Positions 24,681 to 34,808 of a stretch of 64,000 nt of DNA are shown here, one piece after another; position 1 is the stretch's first letter; the number at the start of each line of letters is the position of its first letter. This DNA is from Hyperoodon ampullatus (taxonomy: Eukaryota; Chordata; Mammalia; Artiodactyla; Ziphiidae). The notes beneath the pieces are model-generated. The model made no database searches, had not been told where the DNA came from, and was given only the letters and a program-made list of their open reading frames with translations. Made by a program: the position numbers and the translations under genes. The DNA is taken from positions 179,204,428 to 179,268,427 of the forward strand of contig OX457056.1 of the NCBI GenBank assembly GCA_949752795.1, given 5' to 3'.

Positions 24681-25394
24681 CCCATGGCAACTTTGTTCAT
24701 TCTTCCTGACCCCCACCCCCTCCCCAATTTCTTTTGATGCCGATTCTAGCACAGATATTTCCAGAAAGAGAAAACATCAGAGCCTGAGGAGGTTCCCGCA
24801 CACCTCCCCGCCCCCTCTCCTTTTAGGAGATGTTTATTGGAGCCTACTGTGTGGCCAGGTACCAAGCTGCTCCCTCCATGTCATGGATTGTCATCTAGGA
24901 TTTACATTCCTTTAATTTTTCTGGATCACAGAGCTCCTTGAGGAACTGGTGAATGTTTTGGATCCTTACCTCAGGAAAAAAAATGGATATAAAACTTCTC
25001 AAACTATGTGTATGCAATTCAGATATCAGAGATGCCCCATATGAGCTCATCCTTAGACCTCAGTTAAGGAAAGTGGTGGACATCAAGAGAATCTAGTCCC
25101 TGCATCTTCCATGTTTACAATAAAACACAAGCTTCCATGGCAGTGGTGTGCCCCATCAGCCAGCATCTGTCCCATCAGCACCCCACATCTGAACTGTAGG
25201 GCCTCATCCCACAAGGTGAGTGTTAATGCCTGTGCTGGGCCTGGCAGAGAGGACCACCTGCTCTCCATCAGCCAGGACTGGATGGAGGATTCTGTCTGGG
25301 GCAGGCGGGGAAGGGAAGTGCCCAGGGAGTTTCACATGCTCCCTTTTTTGCTGACTCAGAACATTTTCAATTAGAGAAAATGCCAACTGACTCT
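24681..25394. other. unique sequence, nothing recognised
   Basis: No gene or repeat I can defend. Confidence 0.5.
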
Positions 25395-25477
25395 CTCTCT
25401 TAAGTGACTATCTTATTTAAAGCCTGCTACAACCTTGAGACGGAGGCTGTTATTCTTTATTCAAGATTATGGATCTG
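25395..25477 (-). mobile_element. MIR SINE, antisense, left half (split by L1)
   Basis: 'cttatttaaagcctgctacaaccttgagacggaggctgttattc' matches the antisense MIR centre. It resumes after the L1 at 33008 with '..ctaagagagaatgtgacttgatcaaggtgacac', so the MIR is older than the L1 and was split by it. Confidence 0.65.
25463..25477. repeat. L1 target-site duplication, left copy
   Basis: aagattatggatctg, identical to 32993-33007. A perfect 15-bp duplication brackets the whole L1. Confidence 0.9.
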
Positions 25478-25486
25478 AGAGGGAGG

Positions 25487-25496
25487 AAGATGGTGG
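25487..25496 (+). promoter_or_regulatory. YY1-like site at L1 start
   Basis: aagatggtgg lies about 10 bases inside the 5' end, where L1 promoters are known to carry a YY1 site (core AAGATGG) that sets the transcription start. Here one core-flanking C is replaced by T. Confidence 0.55.
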
Positions 25497-26658
25497 AAGA
25501 GTAACACGCGGAGACCACCTTCCTCCCCACAGATACATCAGAAATTCATCTACACGTGGAACAACTCCTACAGAACACCTACTGAACGCTGACAGAAGAC
25601 CTCAGACCCCCCAAAAGGCAAGAAACTCCCCAAATACCTGGGTAGGGCAAAAGAAAAAAGAATAAACAGAGACAAAAGGATAGGGACGGGACCTGCACCA
25701 GTGGGAGGGAGCCGTGAAGGAGGAAAGGTTTCCACACACTAGAAGCCCCTTCGCGGGCGGAGACTGCGGGTGGCGGAGGGGGAAAGCTTCGGAGTAGCGG
25801 AGGAGAGCACAGCAACAGGGGTGTGGAGGGCAAAGCGGAGAGATTCCCGCACAGAGGATCAGTGCCCTCAGGCACACACCAGCCCGAGAGGCTTGTCTGC
25901 TCGGCCGCTGGGGCGGGGGGGGCTGGGAGCTGAGGCTCGGGTATCGGGTTTCAGTCGGAGCGCAGGGAGAGGACTGGGGCTGGCGGCAGGAAGAGAGCGT
26001 GAAGGGGTTAGTGCACCACGGCTAGCCCGGAGGGAGTCCAGAAAAAAGTCTGGACCTGCCAAAGAGGCAAGAGACTTTTTCTTCCGTTTTGTTTCCTGGT
26101 GCGCAAGGAGAGGGCATTAAGAGCGCTGCTTAAAGAAGCTCCAGAGACGGGCGCGAGCCGCGGATAAAGGCGCGGACCCCGGAGACGGGCGTGGGACGCT
26201 GGGGCTGCTGCTGCCGCCGCCACAAGGCCTGTGTGCGAGCGCAGGTCACTGTCCACCCCCACTTCTGGGGAGCCTGTGCAGCCCGCCACTGCCGGGGTCC
26301 CGGGACCCAGGGACGGCTTCCCCGAGAAAGCGCACGGAGCGCCTCGGGCTGGTGCAACGTCACGCCGGCCTCTGCCGCCGCAGGCCCGCCCCGCACTGCG
26401 TGCCCCTCCCTCCCCTCGGCCTGAGTGAGCCAGAGCCCCCGAATCAGCGGCTCCTTTAAACCCGTCCTGTCTGAGCGAAGAACGGACGCCCTCCAGCGAC
26501 CTACGCGCAAAGGCGGGGCCAGGTCCAAGGCTGAGACCCGGGAGCTGTGAGAGCAGAGAAGAGACAGATATATCTCTCTGTGCAGCCTCGGAGGCAGCGG
26601 ATTAAAGCTCCACGGTCCGCTTGATGTGCCCTGCGTCTGTGGAGTGCATGAATGGACA

Positions 26659-26890
26659 GCAAATCATCCCAAATTGAGGAGGTGGACTTTGAGGACAAGA
26701 TGTAAGATTTTTTTCCCCTTTTCCTCTTTTTACAACGAATTATCCCAAATTAAGGAGGTGGACTTTGAGAGCAAGATTTCAGACTTTTTCCCCTTTTCCT
26801 CTTTTTACAACAAATTATCCCAAATTGAGGAGGTGGACTTTGAGAGCAATATTTTCGATTTTTTTCCCCCTGTTCTCTTTTTGTGAATGT
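26659..26890 (+). repeat. 75/76-bp tandem repeat, three copies, in L1 5'UTR
   Basis: The phrase 'atcccaaatt[a/g]aggaggtgg' recurs at 26666, 26742 and 26817 (spacings 76 and 75), each followed by 'actttgag..' and a 'ttttccccttttcctctttttac' block, with the last copy degenerating. A frame starting at 26626 reads through all three, giving three iterations of an EEVDFE/KEVDFE motif. Confidence 0.9.
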
Positions 26891-27056
26891 GTATGTGTAT
26901 GCTTCTGTGTGAGATTTTCTCTGTACAGCTTTGCTTCCACCATAGGTCCCAGGGTTCTATCTGTCCGTTTTTTTTTCAATAATTATTTTTTAATTTTAAT
27001 AACGCTACTATATTTTACACTTTATTCTATTTTACTTTATCTACTCTTTTTTCCTA

Positions 27057-27345
27057 CCTTCCCTTCCTCCCTCCCTCCCTCCGCCCCTCCTTTCTTTCTC
27101 TTTCTTTCCTTCCTCCCTCCCTCCCTCCTTTCTTTCCTCCTTTCTTTCTTTCTTTCTTTTTTCTTTCTTCCTTTCTTTCTTTCCTTCCTCCCTCCCTGCT
27201 TTCTTTCTTCCTTCCTTCCTTTCTTTCTTTTTTTCTTTCTTCCTTTCTTTCTTTCCTTCCTCCCTCCCTGCTTTCTTTCTTCCTTCCTTCCTTTCTTTCC
27301 TTCTTCCTTTCTTTCTTTCTTCTACTAATTCTTTCTTTCTACTTT
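27057..27345. repeat. polypyrimidine (CTTT/CTTCC)n tract in L1 5'UTR
   Basis: Nearly pure C/T on the + strand. A 72-bp unit is duplicated in tandem: the lone G-containing marker 'ccctgctttc' recurs at 27195 and 27267. Translated frames (FLPSF strings) are artefacts. Confidence 0.9.
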
Positions 27346-27862
27346 TTCTCCCTTTTATTCTGAGCCGGGTAGATGAAAGGCTCTTGGTGCTGCAGCCAGG
27401 AGTCAGTGCTGTGCCTCTGAAGTGGAAGAGCCAACTTCAGGACACGGGTCCACAAGAGACCTCCCAGCTCCACATAATACCAAGCGGCGAAAATCTCCCA
27501 GAGATCTCCATCTCAACACCAGCACCCAGCTTCAGTCAACTAACAGCAAGCTACAGTGCTGGTCACCTTAAGCCAAGCAACTAGCAAGACAGGAACACAA
27601 CCCGACCCATTAGCGGGGAGGCTGCCTAAAAACATAATAAGGCCACAGGCACCCCAAAACACACCACCAGACGTGGACCTGTCCACCAGAAAGACAAGAT
27701 CGAGCCTCAACCACCAGAACACAGGCACTAGTCCCCCCCACCAGGAAGCCTACACAACCTACTGAAACAACCTTAGCCACTGGGGACAGACACCAAAAAC
27801 AACGGGAACTACGAATCAGCAGCCTGCAAAAAGGAGACCCCAAACACAGTAAGATAAGCAAA

Positions 27863-28832
27863 ATGAGAAGACAGAAAAACACACAGCAGGTGAAGAGGCA
27901 AGATAAAAAACCTACCAGACCTAACAAATGAAGAGGTCATAGGCAGTCTACCTGAAAAAGAATTCAGAATAATGAGAGTAAAGATGATCCAAGATTCTAT
28001 TTCCAAGATCCAAAATCTTGGAAATAGAATAGACAAAATGCAAGAAACAGTTAACAAGGACCTAGAAGAACTAAAGATGAATCAAGCATCGATTAAAAAC
28101 ACAATAAATGAAATTAAAGATAGTCTAGATGGGATCAGTAGCAGAATAACTGAGGCAGAAGAACGGATAAGTGAGGTGGAAGATAAAATAGTGGAAATAA
28201 CTGATGCAGAGCAAAATAAAGAAAAAAGAATGAAAAGAACAGAGGACAGTCTCAGAGACCTCTGGGACAACATTAAACGCACCAATATTCGAATTATAGG
28301 GGTTCCAGAAGAAGAGAAAAAGAAAGGGACTGAGAAAATATTTGAAGAGATTATAGTTGAAAATTTCCCTAATATGGGAAAGGAAATAGTTAATCAAGTC
28401 CAGGAGGCACAGAGAGTCCCATACAGAATAAATCCAAGGAGAAATATGCCAAGACACATATTAATCACACTGTCAAAAATTAAACACAAAGAAATCATAT
28501 TAAAAGCAGCAAGGGAAAAACAACAAATAACACACAAGGGAATCCCCATCAGGTTAACAGCTGATCTCTCAGCAGAAACTCTACAAGCCAGAAGGGAGTG
28601 GCAGGACATAATTAAAGTGATGAAGGAGAGAAACCTGCAACCAAGATTACTCTACCCAGCAAGGATCTCATTCAGATTTGATGGAGAAATTAAAACGTTT
28701 ACAGACAAGCAAAAGCTGAGAGAGTTCAGCACCACCAAACCAGCTTTACAACAAATGGTAAAGGAACTTTCTAGGCAAGAAACACAACAGAAGGAAAATA
28801 CCTACAATAACGAACCCCAAACAATTAAGGAA
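27863..28832 (+). pseudogene. L1 ORF1 (RNA-binding chaperone), frame-broken N-terminus, no stop before ORF2
   Basis: ORF1p is the trimeric coiled-coil RNA chaperone of the L1 particle. The likely start is the ATG at 27863, whose frame soon meets TGA at 27929-27931. From about 27903 a different frame stays open and encodes [18 protein letters not shown], then Met at 27972, the heptad-rich coiled coil, an RRM-like part with [10 protein letters not shown], and the C-terminal domain with [17 protein letters not shown] and [15 protein letters not shown] one-base gain in the A/C run near 27902-27912 best explains the break. A 21-base insertion at 27994-28014 adds DSISKIQ and creates a hairpin. No stop separates the C-terminus from the ORF2 ATG at 28833: the frame runs on. 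The insertion and frame-break readings rest on memory of the family's usual sequence; the open frames themselves are seen directly. Confidence 0.85.
27994..28030. repeat. perfect 16-bp inverted repeat (hairpin) within ORF1
   Basis: Left arm attctatttccaagat (27994-28009), loop ccaaa (28010-28014), right arm atcttggaaatagaat (28015-28030). Fully complementary. The length of arm plus loop is 21 nt, so the reading frame is kept. Confidence 0.97.
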
Positions 28833-31800
28833 ATGGGAATAGGAACATACATATCAATAATTATCTTAAATGTAAATGGACTAAATGCTCCCACCAAAAG
28901 ACACAGAATGGCTGAATGGATACAAAAACAAGATCCATATATATGCTGTCTACAAGAGACCCACTTCAGACCTAGACACACATACAGATTGAAAGTAAGG
29001 GGATGGAAAAAGATATTCCATGCAAATGGAAATCAAAAGAAAGCTGGAGTAGCAATTCTTATCTCAGACAAAATAGACTTTAAAATAAAGACTATTAGAA
29101 GAGACAAAGAAGGACACTACATAATGATCAAGGGATCGATCCAAGAAGAAGATATAACAATTGTTAATATTTATGCACCCAGGATAGGAGCACCTCAATA
29201 CATAAGGCAAATACTAACAGCCATAAAAGGGGAAATCGACAGTAACACACTCATAGTAGGGGACTTTAACACCCCACTTTCACCAATGGACAGATCATCC
29301 AAAATGAAAATAAATAAGGAAACACAAGCTTTAAATGATACATTAAACAAGATGGACTTAATTGATATTTTTAGGACATTCCATCCAAAAACAACAGAAT
29401 ACACATTTTTCTCAAGTGCTCATGGAACATTCTCCAGGATAGATCATATCTTGGGTCACAAATCAAGCCTTGGTAAATTTAAGAAAATTGAAATTGTATC
29501 CAGTATCTTTTCCGACCACAATGCTATGAGACTAGACATCAATTACAGGAAAAGATCTGTAAAAAATACAAACACATGGAGGCTAAACAATACACTACTC
29601 AATAACGAAGTGATCACTGAAGAAATCAAAGAGGAAATAAAAAAATACCTAGAAAAAAATGACAATGGAGACACGACGACCCAAAACCTATGGGACGCAG
29701 CAAAAGCAGTTCTAAGGGGGAAGTTTATAGCAATACAATCCCACCTTAAGAAACAGGAAACATCTGGAGTAAACAACCTGACCCTGCACCTAAAGCAATT
29801 AGAGAAAGAAGAACAAAAAACCCCCAAAGTTAGCGGAAGGAAAGATATCATAAGGATCAGATCAGAAATAAATGAAAAAGAAATGAAGGAAACGATAGCA
29901 CAGATCAATAAAACTAAAAGCTGGTTCTTTGAGAAGATAAACAAAATTGATAAACCATTAGCCAGACTCATCAAGAAAAAAAGGGAGAAGACTCAAATCA
30001 ATAGAATTAGAAATGAAAAAGGAGAAGTAACAACTGACACTGCAGAAATACAAAAGATCATGAGAGATTACTACAAGCAACTCTATGCCAAGAAAATGGA
30101 CAACCTGGAAGAAATGGACAAATTCTTAGAAATGCACAACGTGCCAAGACTGAATCAGGAAGAAATAGAAAATATGAATAGACCAATCACAAGCACTGAA
30201 ATTGAAACTGTGATTAAAAATCTTCCAACAAACAAAAGCCCAGGACCAGATGGCTTCACAGGCGAATTCTATCAAACATTTAGAGAAGAGCTAATACCTA
30301 TCCTTCTCAAACTCTTCCAAAATATAGCACAGGTAGGAGCACTCCCAAACTCATTCTACGAGGCCACCATCACCTTGATACCAAAACCAGGCAAGGATGT
30401 CACAAAGAAAGAAAACTACAGGCCAATACCACTGATGAACATAGATGCAAAACTCCTCAACAAAATACTAGCAAACAGAATCCAGCAGCACATTAAAAGG
30501 ATCATACACCATGATCAAGTGGGGTTTATTCCAGGAATGCAAGGATTCTTCAATGTACGCAAATCAATCAATGTTATACACCATATTAACAAACTGAAGA
30601 AGAAAAACCATATGATCATCTCAATAGATGCAGAAAAAGCTTTTGACAAAATTCAATACCTATTTATGATAAAAACTGTCCAGAAAGTGGGCACAGAGGG
30701 AACCTACCTCAACATAATAAAGGCCATATATGACAAACCCCCAGCAAACATCATCCTCAATGGTGAAAAACTGAAAGCATTTCCTCTAAGATCATGAACA
30801 AGACAAGGATGTCCACTCTCACCACTCTTATTCAACATAGTTTTGGAAGTCCTAGCCACGGCAATCAGAGAGGAAAAAGAAATAAAAGGAACACAAATTG
30901 GAAAAGAAGTAGTGAAACTGTCACTGTTTGCAGATGACATGATACTATACATAGAGAATCCGAAAGATGCTACCAGAAAACTACTAGAGCTAATCAATGA
31001 ATTTGGTAAAGTAGCAGGATACAAAATTAATGCACAGAAATCTCTGGCATTCTTGTACACTAATGATGAAAAATCTGAAAATGAAATCAAGAAAACACTC
31101 CCATTCACCGCTGCAACAAAAAGAATAAAATATCTAGGAATAAACCTACCTAAGGAGACAAAAGACCTGTATGCAGAAAATTATAAGACACTGATGAAAG
31201 AAATTAAAGATGATACAAACAGATGGAGAGATATAGCATGCTCCTGGATTGGAAGAATCAATATTGTGAAAATGACTCTACTACCCAAAGCAATCTACAG
31301 ATCCAATGCAATCCCTATCAAACTACCACTGGCATTTTTCACAGAACTGGAACAAAAAATTTCAAAATTTGTTTGGAAAAACAAAAGACCCTGAATAGCC
31401 AAAGCAATCTTGAGAACAAAAAACGGAGCTGGAGGAATCAGGCTTCCTGACTTCAGACTATACTACAAAGCTACAGTAATCAAGACAGTGTGGTACTGGC
31501 ACAAAAACAGAAAGATAGATCAATAAAACAGGATAGAAACTCCAGAGATAAACCCACACACATATGGTCAACTTATCTTTGATAAAGGAGGCAGGAATGT
31601 ACGGTGGAGAAAGGACAGCCTCTTCAATAAGTGGTGCTGGGAAAACTGGACAGGGAAATTTAAAATTATGAGGTTAGATCATTCCCTAACACCATACACA
31701 AAAATAAGCTCAAAATGGATTAAAGACCTAAATGTAAGGCCAGAAACTATCAAACTCTTAGAGGAAAACACAGGCAGAACACTCTATGACATAAATCACA

Positions 31801-32651
31801 GCAAGATCCTTTTGGACCCACCTCCTAGAGAAATGGAAATAAAAACAAAGATAAACAAATGGGACCTAATGAAACTTCAAAGCTTTTGCACAGCAAAGGA
31901 AACCATAAACAAGACCAAAAGACAACCCTCAGAATGGGAGAAAATATTTGCAAATGAAGCAACTGACAAAGGATTCATCTCCAAAATTTATAAGCAGCTC
32001 ATGCAGCTCAATAGCAAAAAAACAAACAACCCAATCCAAAAATGGGCAGAAGACTTAAATAGGCATTTCTCCAAAGAAGATATACCGACTGCCAACAAAC
32101 ACATGAAAGAATGCTCAACATCATTAATCATTAGAGAAATGCAAATCAAAACTACAATGAGATATCATCTCACACCAGTCAGAATGGTCAGCATCAAGAA
32201 ATCTAGAAACAATAAATGCTGGAGAGGGTGTGGAGAAAAGGGAACACTCTTGCACTGCTGGTGGGAATGTGAATTGGTACAGCCACTATGGAGAACAGTA
32301 TGGAGGTTCCTTAAAAAACTAAAAATAGAACTACCATATGACCCAGCAATCCCACTACTGGGAATATACCCTGAGAAAACCATAATTCAAGAAGAGACAT
32401 GTACCAAAATGTTCACTGCAGCTGTATTCACAATAGCCCGGAGATGGAAACAACCTAAGTGTCCATCATCGGATGAATGGATAAAGAAGACGTGGCACAT
32501 ATATACAATGGAATATTACTCAGCCATAAAAAGAAACGAAACTTAGCTATTTGTAATGAGGTGGATAGACCTAGAGTCTGTCACACAGAGTGAAGTAAGT
32601 CAGAAAGAGAAAGACAAATACCATATGCTAACACATATATATGGAATCTAA
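28833..32651 (+). pseudogene. L1 ORF2 (endonuclease-reverse transcriptase), four in-frame stops
   Basis: ORF2p nicks the target and reverse-transcribes L1 RNA. About 1272 codons run from ATG 28833 to TAA 32649-32651, close to the usual L1 ORF2 length, with no frameshift. Endonuclease: [13 protein letters not shown] near the start, [25 protein letters not shown] and SDHNAM. Reverse transcriptase: [37 protein letters not shown] and the catalytic FADD at 30927-30938. C-terminal cysteine-rich motif [18 protein letters not shown] near 32217-32270. Premature stops: TGA 30795-30797 (after FPLRS, before FADD), TGA 31392-31394 (after NKRP), TAA 31524-31526 and TAG 32544-32546. The first alone removes the catalytic site. 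The frame is continuous with ORF1. Confidence 0.93.
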
Positions 32652-32992
32652 AAAAAAAAATGTCATGAAGAACCTAGGGGTAAGACAGGAATAAAGACAC
32701 AGACCTACTCGAGAATGGACTTGAAGATATGGGGAGGGGGAAGGGTAAGCTGTGACAAAGCGAAAGAGAGGCATGGGCATATATACAGTACCAAACGTAA
32801 GGTAGATAGATAGTGGGAAGCAGCCTCATAGCACAGGGAGATCAGCTCGGTGCTTTGTGACCGCCTGGAGGGGTGGGATAGGGAGGGTGGGAGGGAGGGA
32901 GACGCAAGAGGGAAGGGATGTGGGAACAGATGTATATGTATGACTGATTCACCTTGTTATAAAGCAGAAACTAATAAAATAAAAAAAGTAAA
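32652..32992 (+). terminator. L1 3'UTR, polyadenylation signal and tail
   Basis: The 3'UTR includes the family's 'gggtgggatagggagggtggg' G-rich stretch and 'cttgttataaagcagaaactaataaaat'. AATAAA lies at 32973-32978, followed by an A-rich tail (aaaaaaagtaaaa) that reaches the right target duplication. Confidence 0.85.
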
Positions 32993-33007
32993 AAGATTAT
33001 GGATCTG
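32993..33007. repeat. L1 target-site duplication, right copy
   Basis: aagattatggatctg, identical to 25463-25477. Confidence 0.9.
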
Positions 33008-33110
33008 CGGGGCTAAGAGAGAATGTGACTTGATCAAGGTGACACCAATGGAAGGACAAATCAGGAACCAAATCCATACCCAAGTGACCAAATTTGGTGG
33101 TTTAGCCAAA
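33008..33110 (-). mobile_element. MIR SINE, antisense, right half (split by L1)
   Basis: 'ctaagagagaatgtgacttgatcaaggtgacac' then 'aatcaggaaccaaatccata' continue the antisense MIR begun at 25395. Confidence 0.65.
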
Positions 33111-33231
33111 AGCAGGCTGTGATGCATGTCCTAAGACTTCTCCACTGTGGAAACATCCCAACCAGCCTCTCCACACTCAGGCATGCACCCTGCTGTCTGT
33201 TCTCCCTACCTCACTGGAACAAAAGCCACAG

Positions 33232-33425
33232 AACATGGTGGCCAAAGGTATGGGCTTCAGAGTCACACTCAAGCCCTAGTTATTTAACTTCTTTGGGCCT
33301 CAGTTTCCTCATCTGAAAAGTAGGGATAATGAGACCTACATTATTAAGCTGTTGTGATTGCTAGATGCAATGACGTATAGATCACTTAGCAGAGTCCCCA
33401 TAAAAGTGTAAGTGTTTAACATAGT
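33232..33425 (+). mobile_element. MIR SINE
   Basis: 'tatgggcttcagagtcacactc', 'aacttctttgggcctcagtttcctcatctgaaaagtagggataatg' and 'aagctgttgtgattgc' follow the MIR order. A (CAT)n patch follows at about 33432-33455. Confidence 0.8.
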
Positions 33426-33455
33426 TAAACCACCATCATCATCATTATCACCACT

Positions 33456-34352
33456 GTAGACCCCCTATGCTCAGAAGACCAATCATCCCAGCTTCTCGTG
33501 GTAATTGGCCACAAAGCATCACGAACCTCCATGGCTTCATACACCACAAGTTTAGGAAGGAGATGATCTTGCTCCAGCCTCCTGTCAGTGACCCCACACT
33601 GGCATACCAGCCCTTGAGGCTGTGACGATCATGATTAGTTAGCAGGTTGCACAGCAATGGTTGGAAATCGGAATTTGCAATATGGCAGAGAAGGCCATTC
33701 CTAGGAAACCAGAAATTGCACACGCATGAGTGAAATTGAGTTAAAAAATCAGGAGGAGCAAGTAGGTATCAGAGACAAGATCTAGGTACTCAGACACACC
33801 TCAGCCAAAACAACAGCACAAACCTCCACAGCGATTGTAATGTGCAGTCCACTCCCGTGGCATCACGGATTATCTTAGAGATACAACTAACCACAGCCCT
33901 GGGTCTGCAAAGCTTCCGAATCTTTCTTTTTCAGAGGGATAAAATCCCTGGCAAAACAAGACACAGGGGAAAGTTTTGAATCCATATAATATATCACTGC
34001 CTATACCACAAACACTTGATTCAACAGAACTAATTCAACAGAACAGGTTTTGTGTGCTTACTCCTTGCCCTGGGGATAGAACATGAACAAGGGATGAGGG
34101 CCCTGCTCTCATGGACTTGCCCATTAGTGGGAGAGGTGGATCCTCAACAGGTAGAAACATAAATAAATAATAGAAGTTCAGCAAATGGTAAGCTCTACAG
34201 ATAAAATACAACAGGCAAATGAGATGGAGAAGCCTACAGGAACAGGGGCTTGTTCAGAATGTGGGTGGGGGGCAGTGTGTGGCCACTGGGAAGATGAAAA
34301 CTATTGTTATCCAAATCCTGTGTGCATGGGATAAGGACACACAAAAACAGGG

Positions 34353-34354
<2 letters not shown>
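33456..34354. other. unique sequence, possible ancient repeat at 34040-34230
   Basis: 'cttgccctggggatagaacatgaacaaggg' with 'gctctcatggacttgcccattagtggg' recalls an unnamed, widespread mammalian repeat. Similar wording occurs at 56545-56640. Nothing gene-like. Confidence 0.4.

Positions 34355-34400
<46 letters not shown>
34355..34400. repeat. (GT)23 microsatellite
   Basis: Forty-six bases of uninterrupted GT dinucleotide. It gives CVCV frames that are artefacts. Confidence 0.97.
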
Positions 34401-34402
<2 letters not shown>

Positions 34403-34589
34403 GAGTTCCATAATTTATTGGTCAGAATCTATTAGTGTCATCAAGGGTGGCCCAGGAACAGAGCTTCTGGCTGGGGTGGGGAAAGAGCCAGATAATGATG
34501 CCAAATTTCAGGCACCCCCTCCCAGGGGATGGTACTACGAGCAAGCCAGTGACGGCCGGCCGTCCCCTGCATTCAAAGATGTTGCTGCC

Positions 34590-34793
34590 GGGCTTCCCTG
34601 GTGGCGCAGTGGTTGAGAGTCCGCCTGCTGATGCAGGGGACACGGGTTCGTGTCCCGGTCCGGGAAGATCCCACATGCCGCGGAGCGGCTGGGCCTGTGA
34701 GCCATGGCCGCGGAGCCTGCGCGTCCAGAGCCTATGCTCCGCAGCGGGAGAGGCCACAACAGTGAGAGGCCCACCTACCGCAAAAAAAAGAAA
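34590..34793 (+). mobile_element. CHR-type cetacean SINE
   Basis: Complete tRNA-derived SINE: head 'gggcttccctggtggcgcag' with an A-box-like tggcgcagtgg and a B-box-like ggttcgtgtcc, body 'atcccacatgccgcggagcgg', end 'acagtgagaggcccacctaccg' and an A-rich tail. Target duplication 34575-34589 (aaagatgttgctgcc) and 34794-34808 (aaagatgcttctgcc), two mismatches. It was moved by L1 enzymes in trans. Confidence 0.92.
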
Positions 34794-34808
34794 AAAGATG
34801 CTTCTGCC

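Larger units (their letters stand above)
25478..27862 (+). promoter_or_regulatory. L1 5'UTR with internal promoter
   Basis: About 2.4 kb upstream of ORF1, with a GC- and CpG-rich core at 25740-26560 resembling a small CpG island, as is usual for L1 internal Pol II promoters. Downstream come a three-copy tandem repeat (26659-26890), a pyrimidine tract (27057-27345), and an A/C-rich leader (27400-27862) running into ORF1. Open frames in this region are short and likely chance, including a reverse one at 26130-26528. Confidence 0.8.
25478..32992 (+). mobile_element. full-length L1 retrotransposon (7.5 kb)
   Basis: A complete L1: a CpG-rich 5'UTR (25478-27862), ORF1 (27863-28832), ORF2 (28833-32651), a 3'UTR (32652-about 32970) and a short A-rich tail. 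The perfect 15-bp target duplication and the low divergence of the ORFs point to a fairly recent insertion. It copies itself by target-primed reverse transcription, but this copy is dead: ORF1 has an N-terminal frame break and ORF2 carries four in-frame stops. It inserted into an antisense MIR. The subfamily looks cetacean from the ORF2 text shared with the copy at 46.9-49.1 kb. The exact subfamily name needs a consensus comparison. Confidence 0.95.

Noticed and set aside
26765..27328. 187-codon FLPSF-rich frame
   Set aside because: Reads through the pyrimidine tract of the L1 5'UTR; the composition explains it.
27972..30797. 941-codon frame as a host protein-coding gene
   Set aside because: Its content is L1 ORF1 plus ORF2 endonuclease/RT, flanked by L1 UTRs and a target duplication.
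34590..34660. tRNA gene suggested by A-box and B-box-like strings
   Set aside because: These are the tRNA-derived heads of CHR SINEs, with A-tails and target duplications; they do not fold as a full tRNA.
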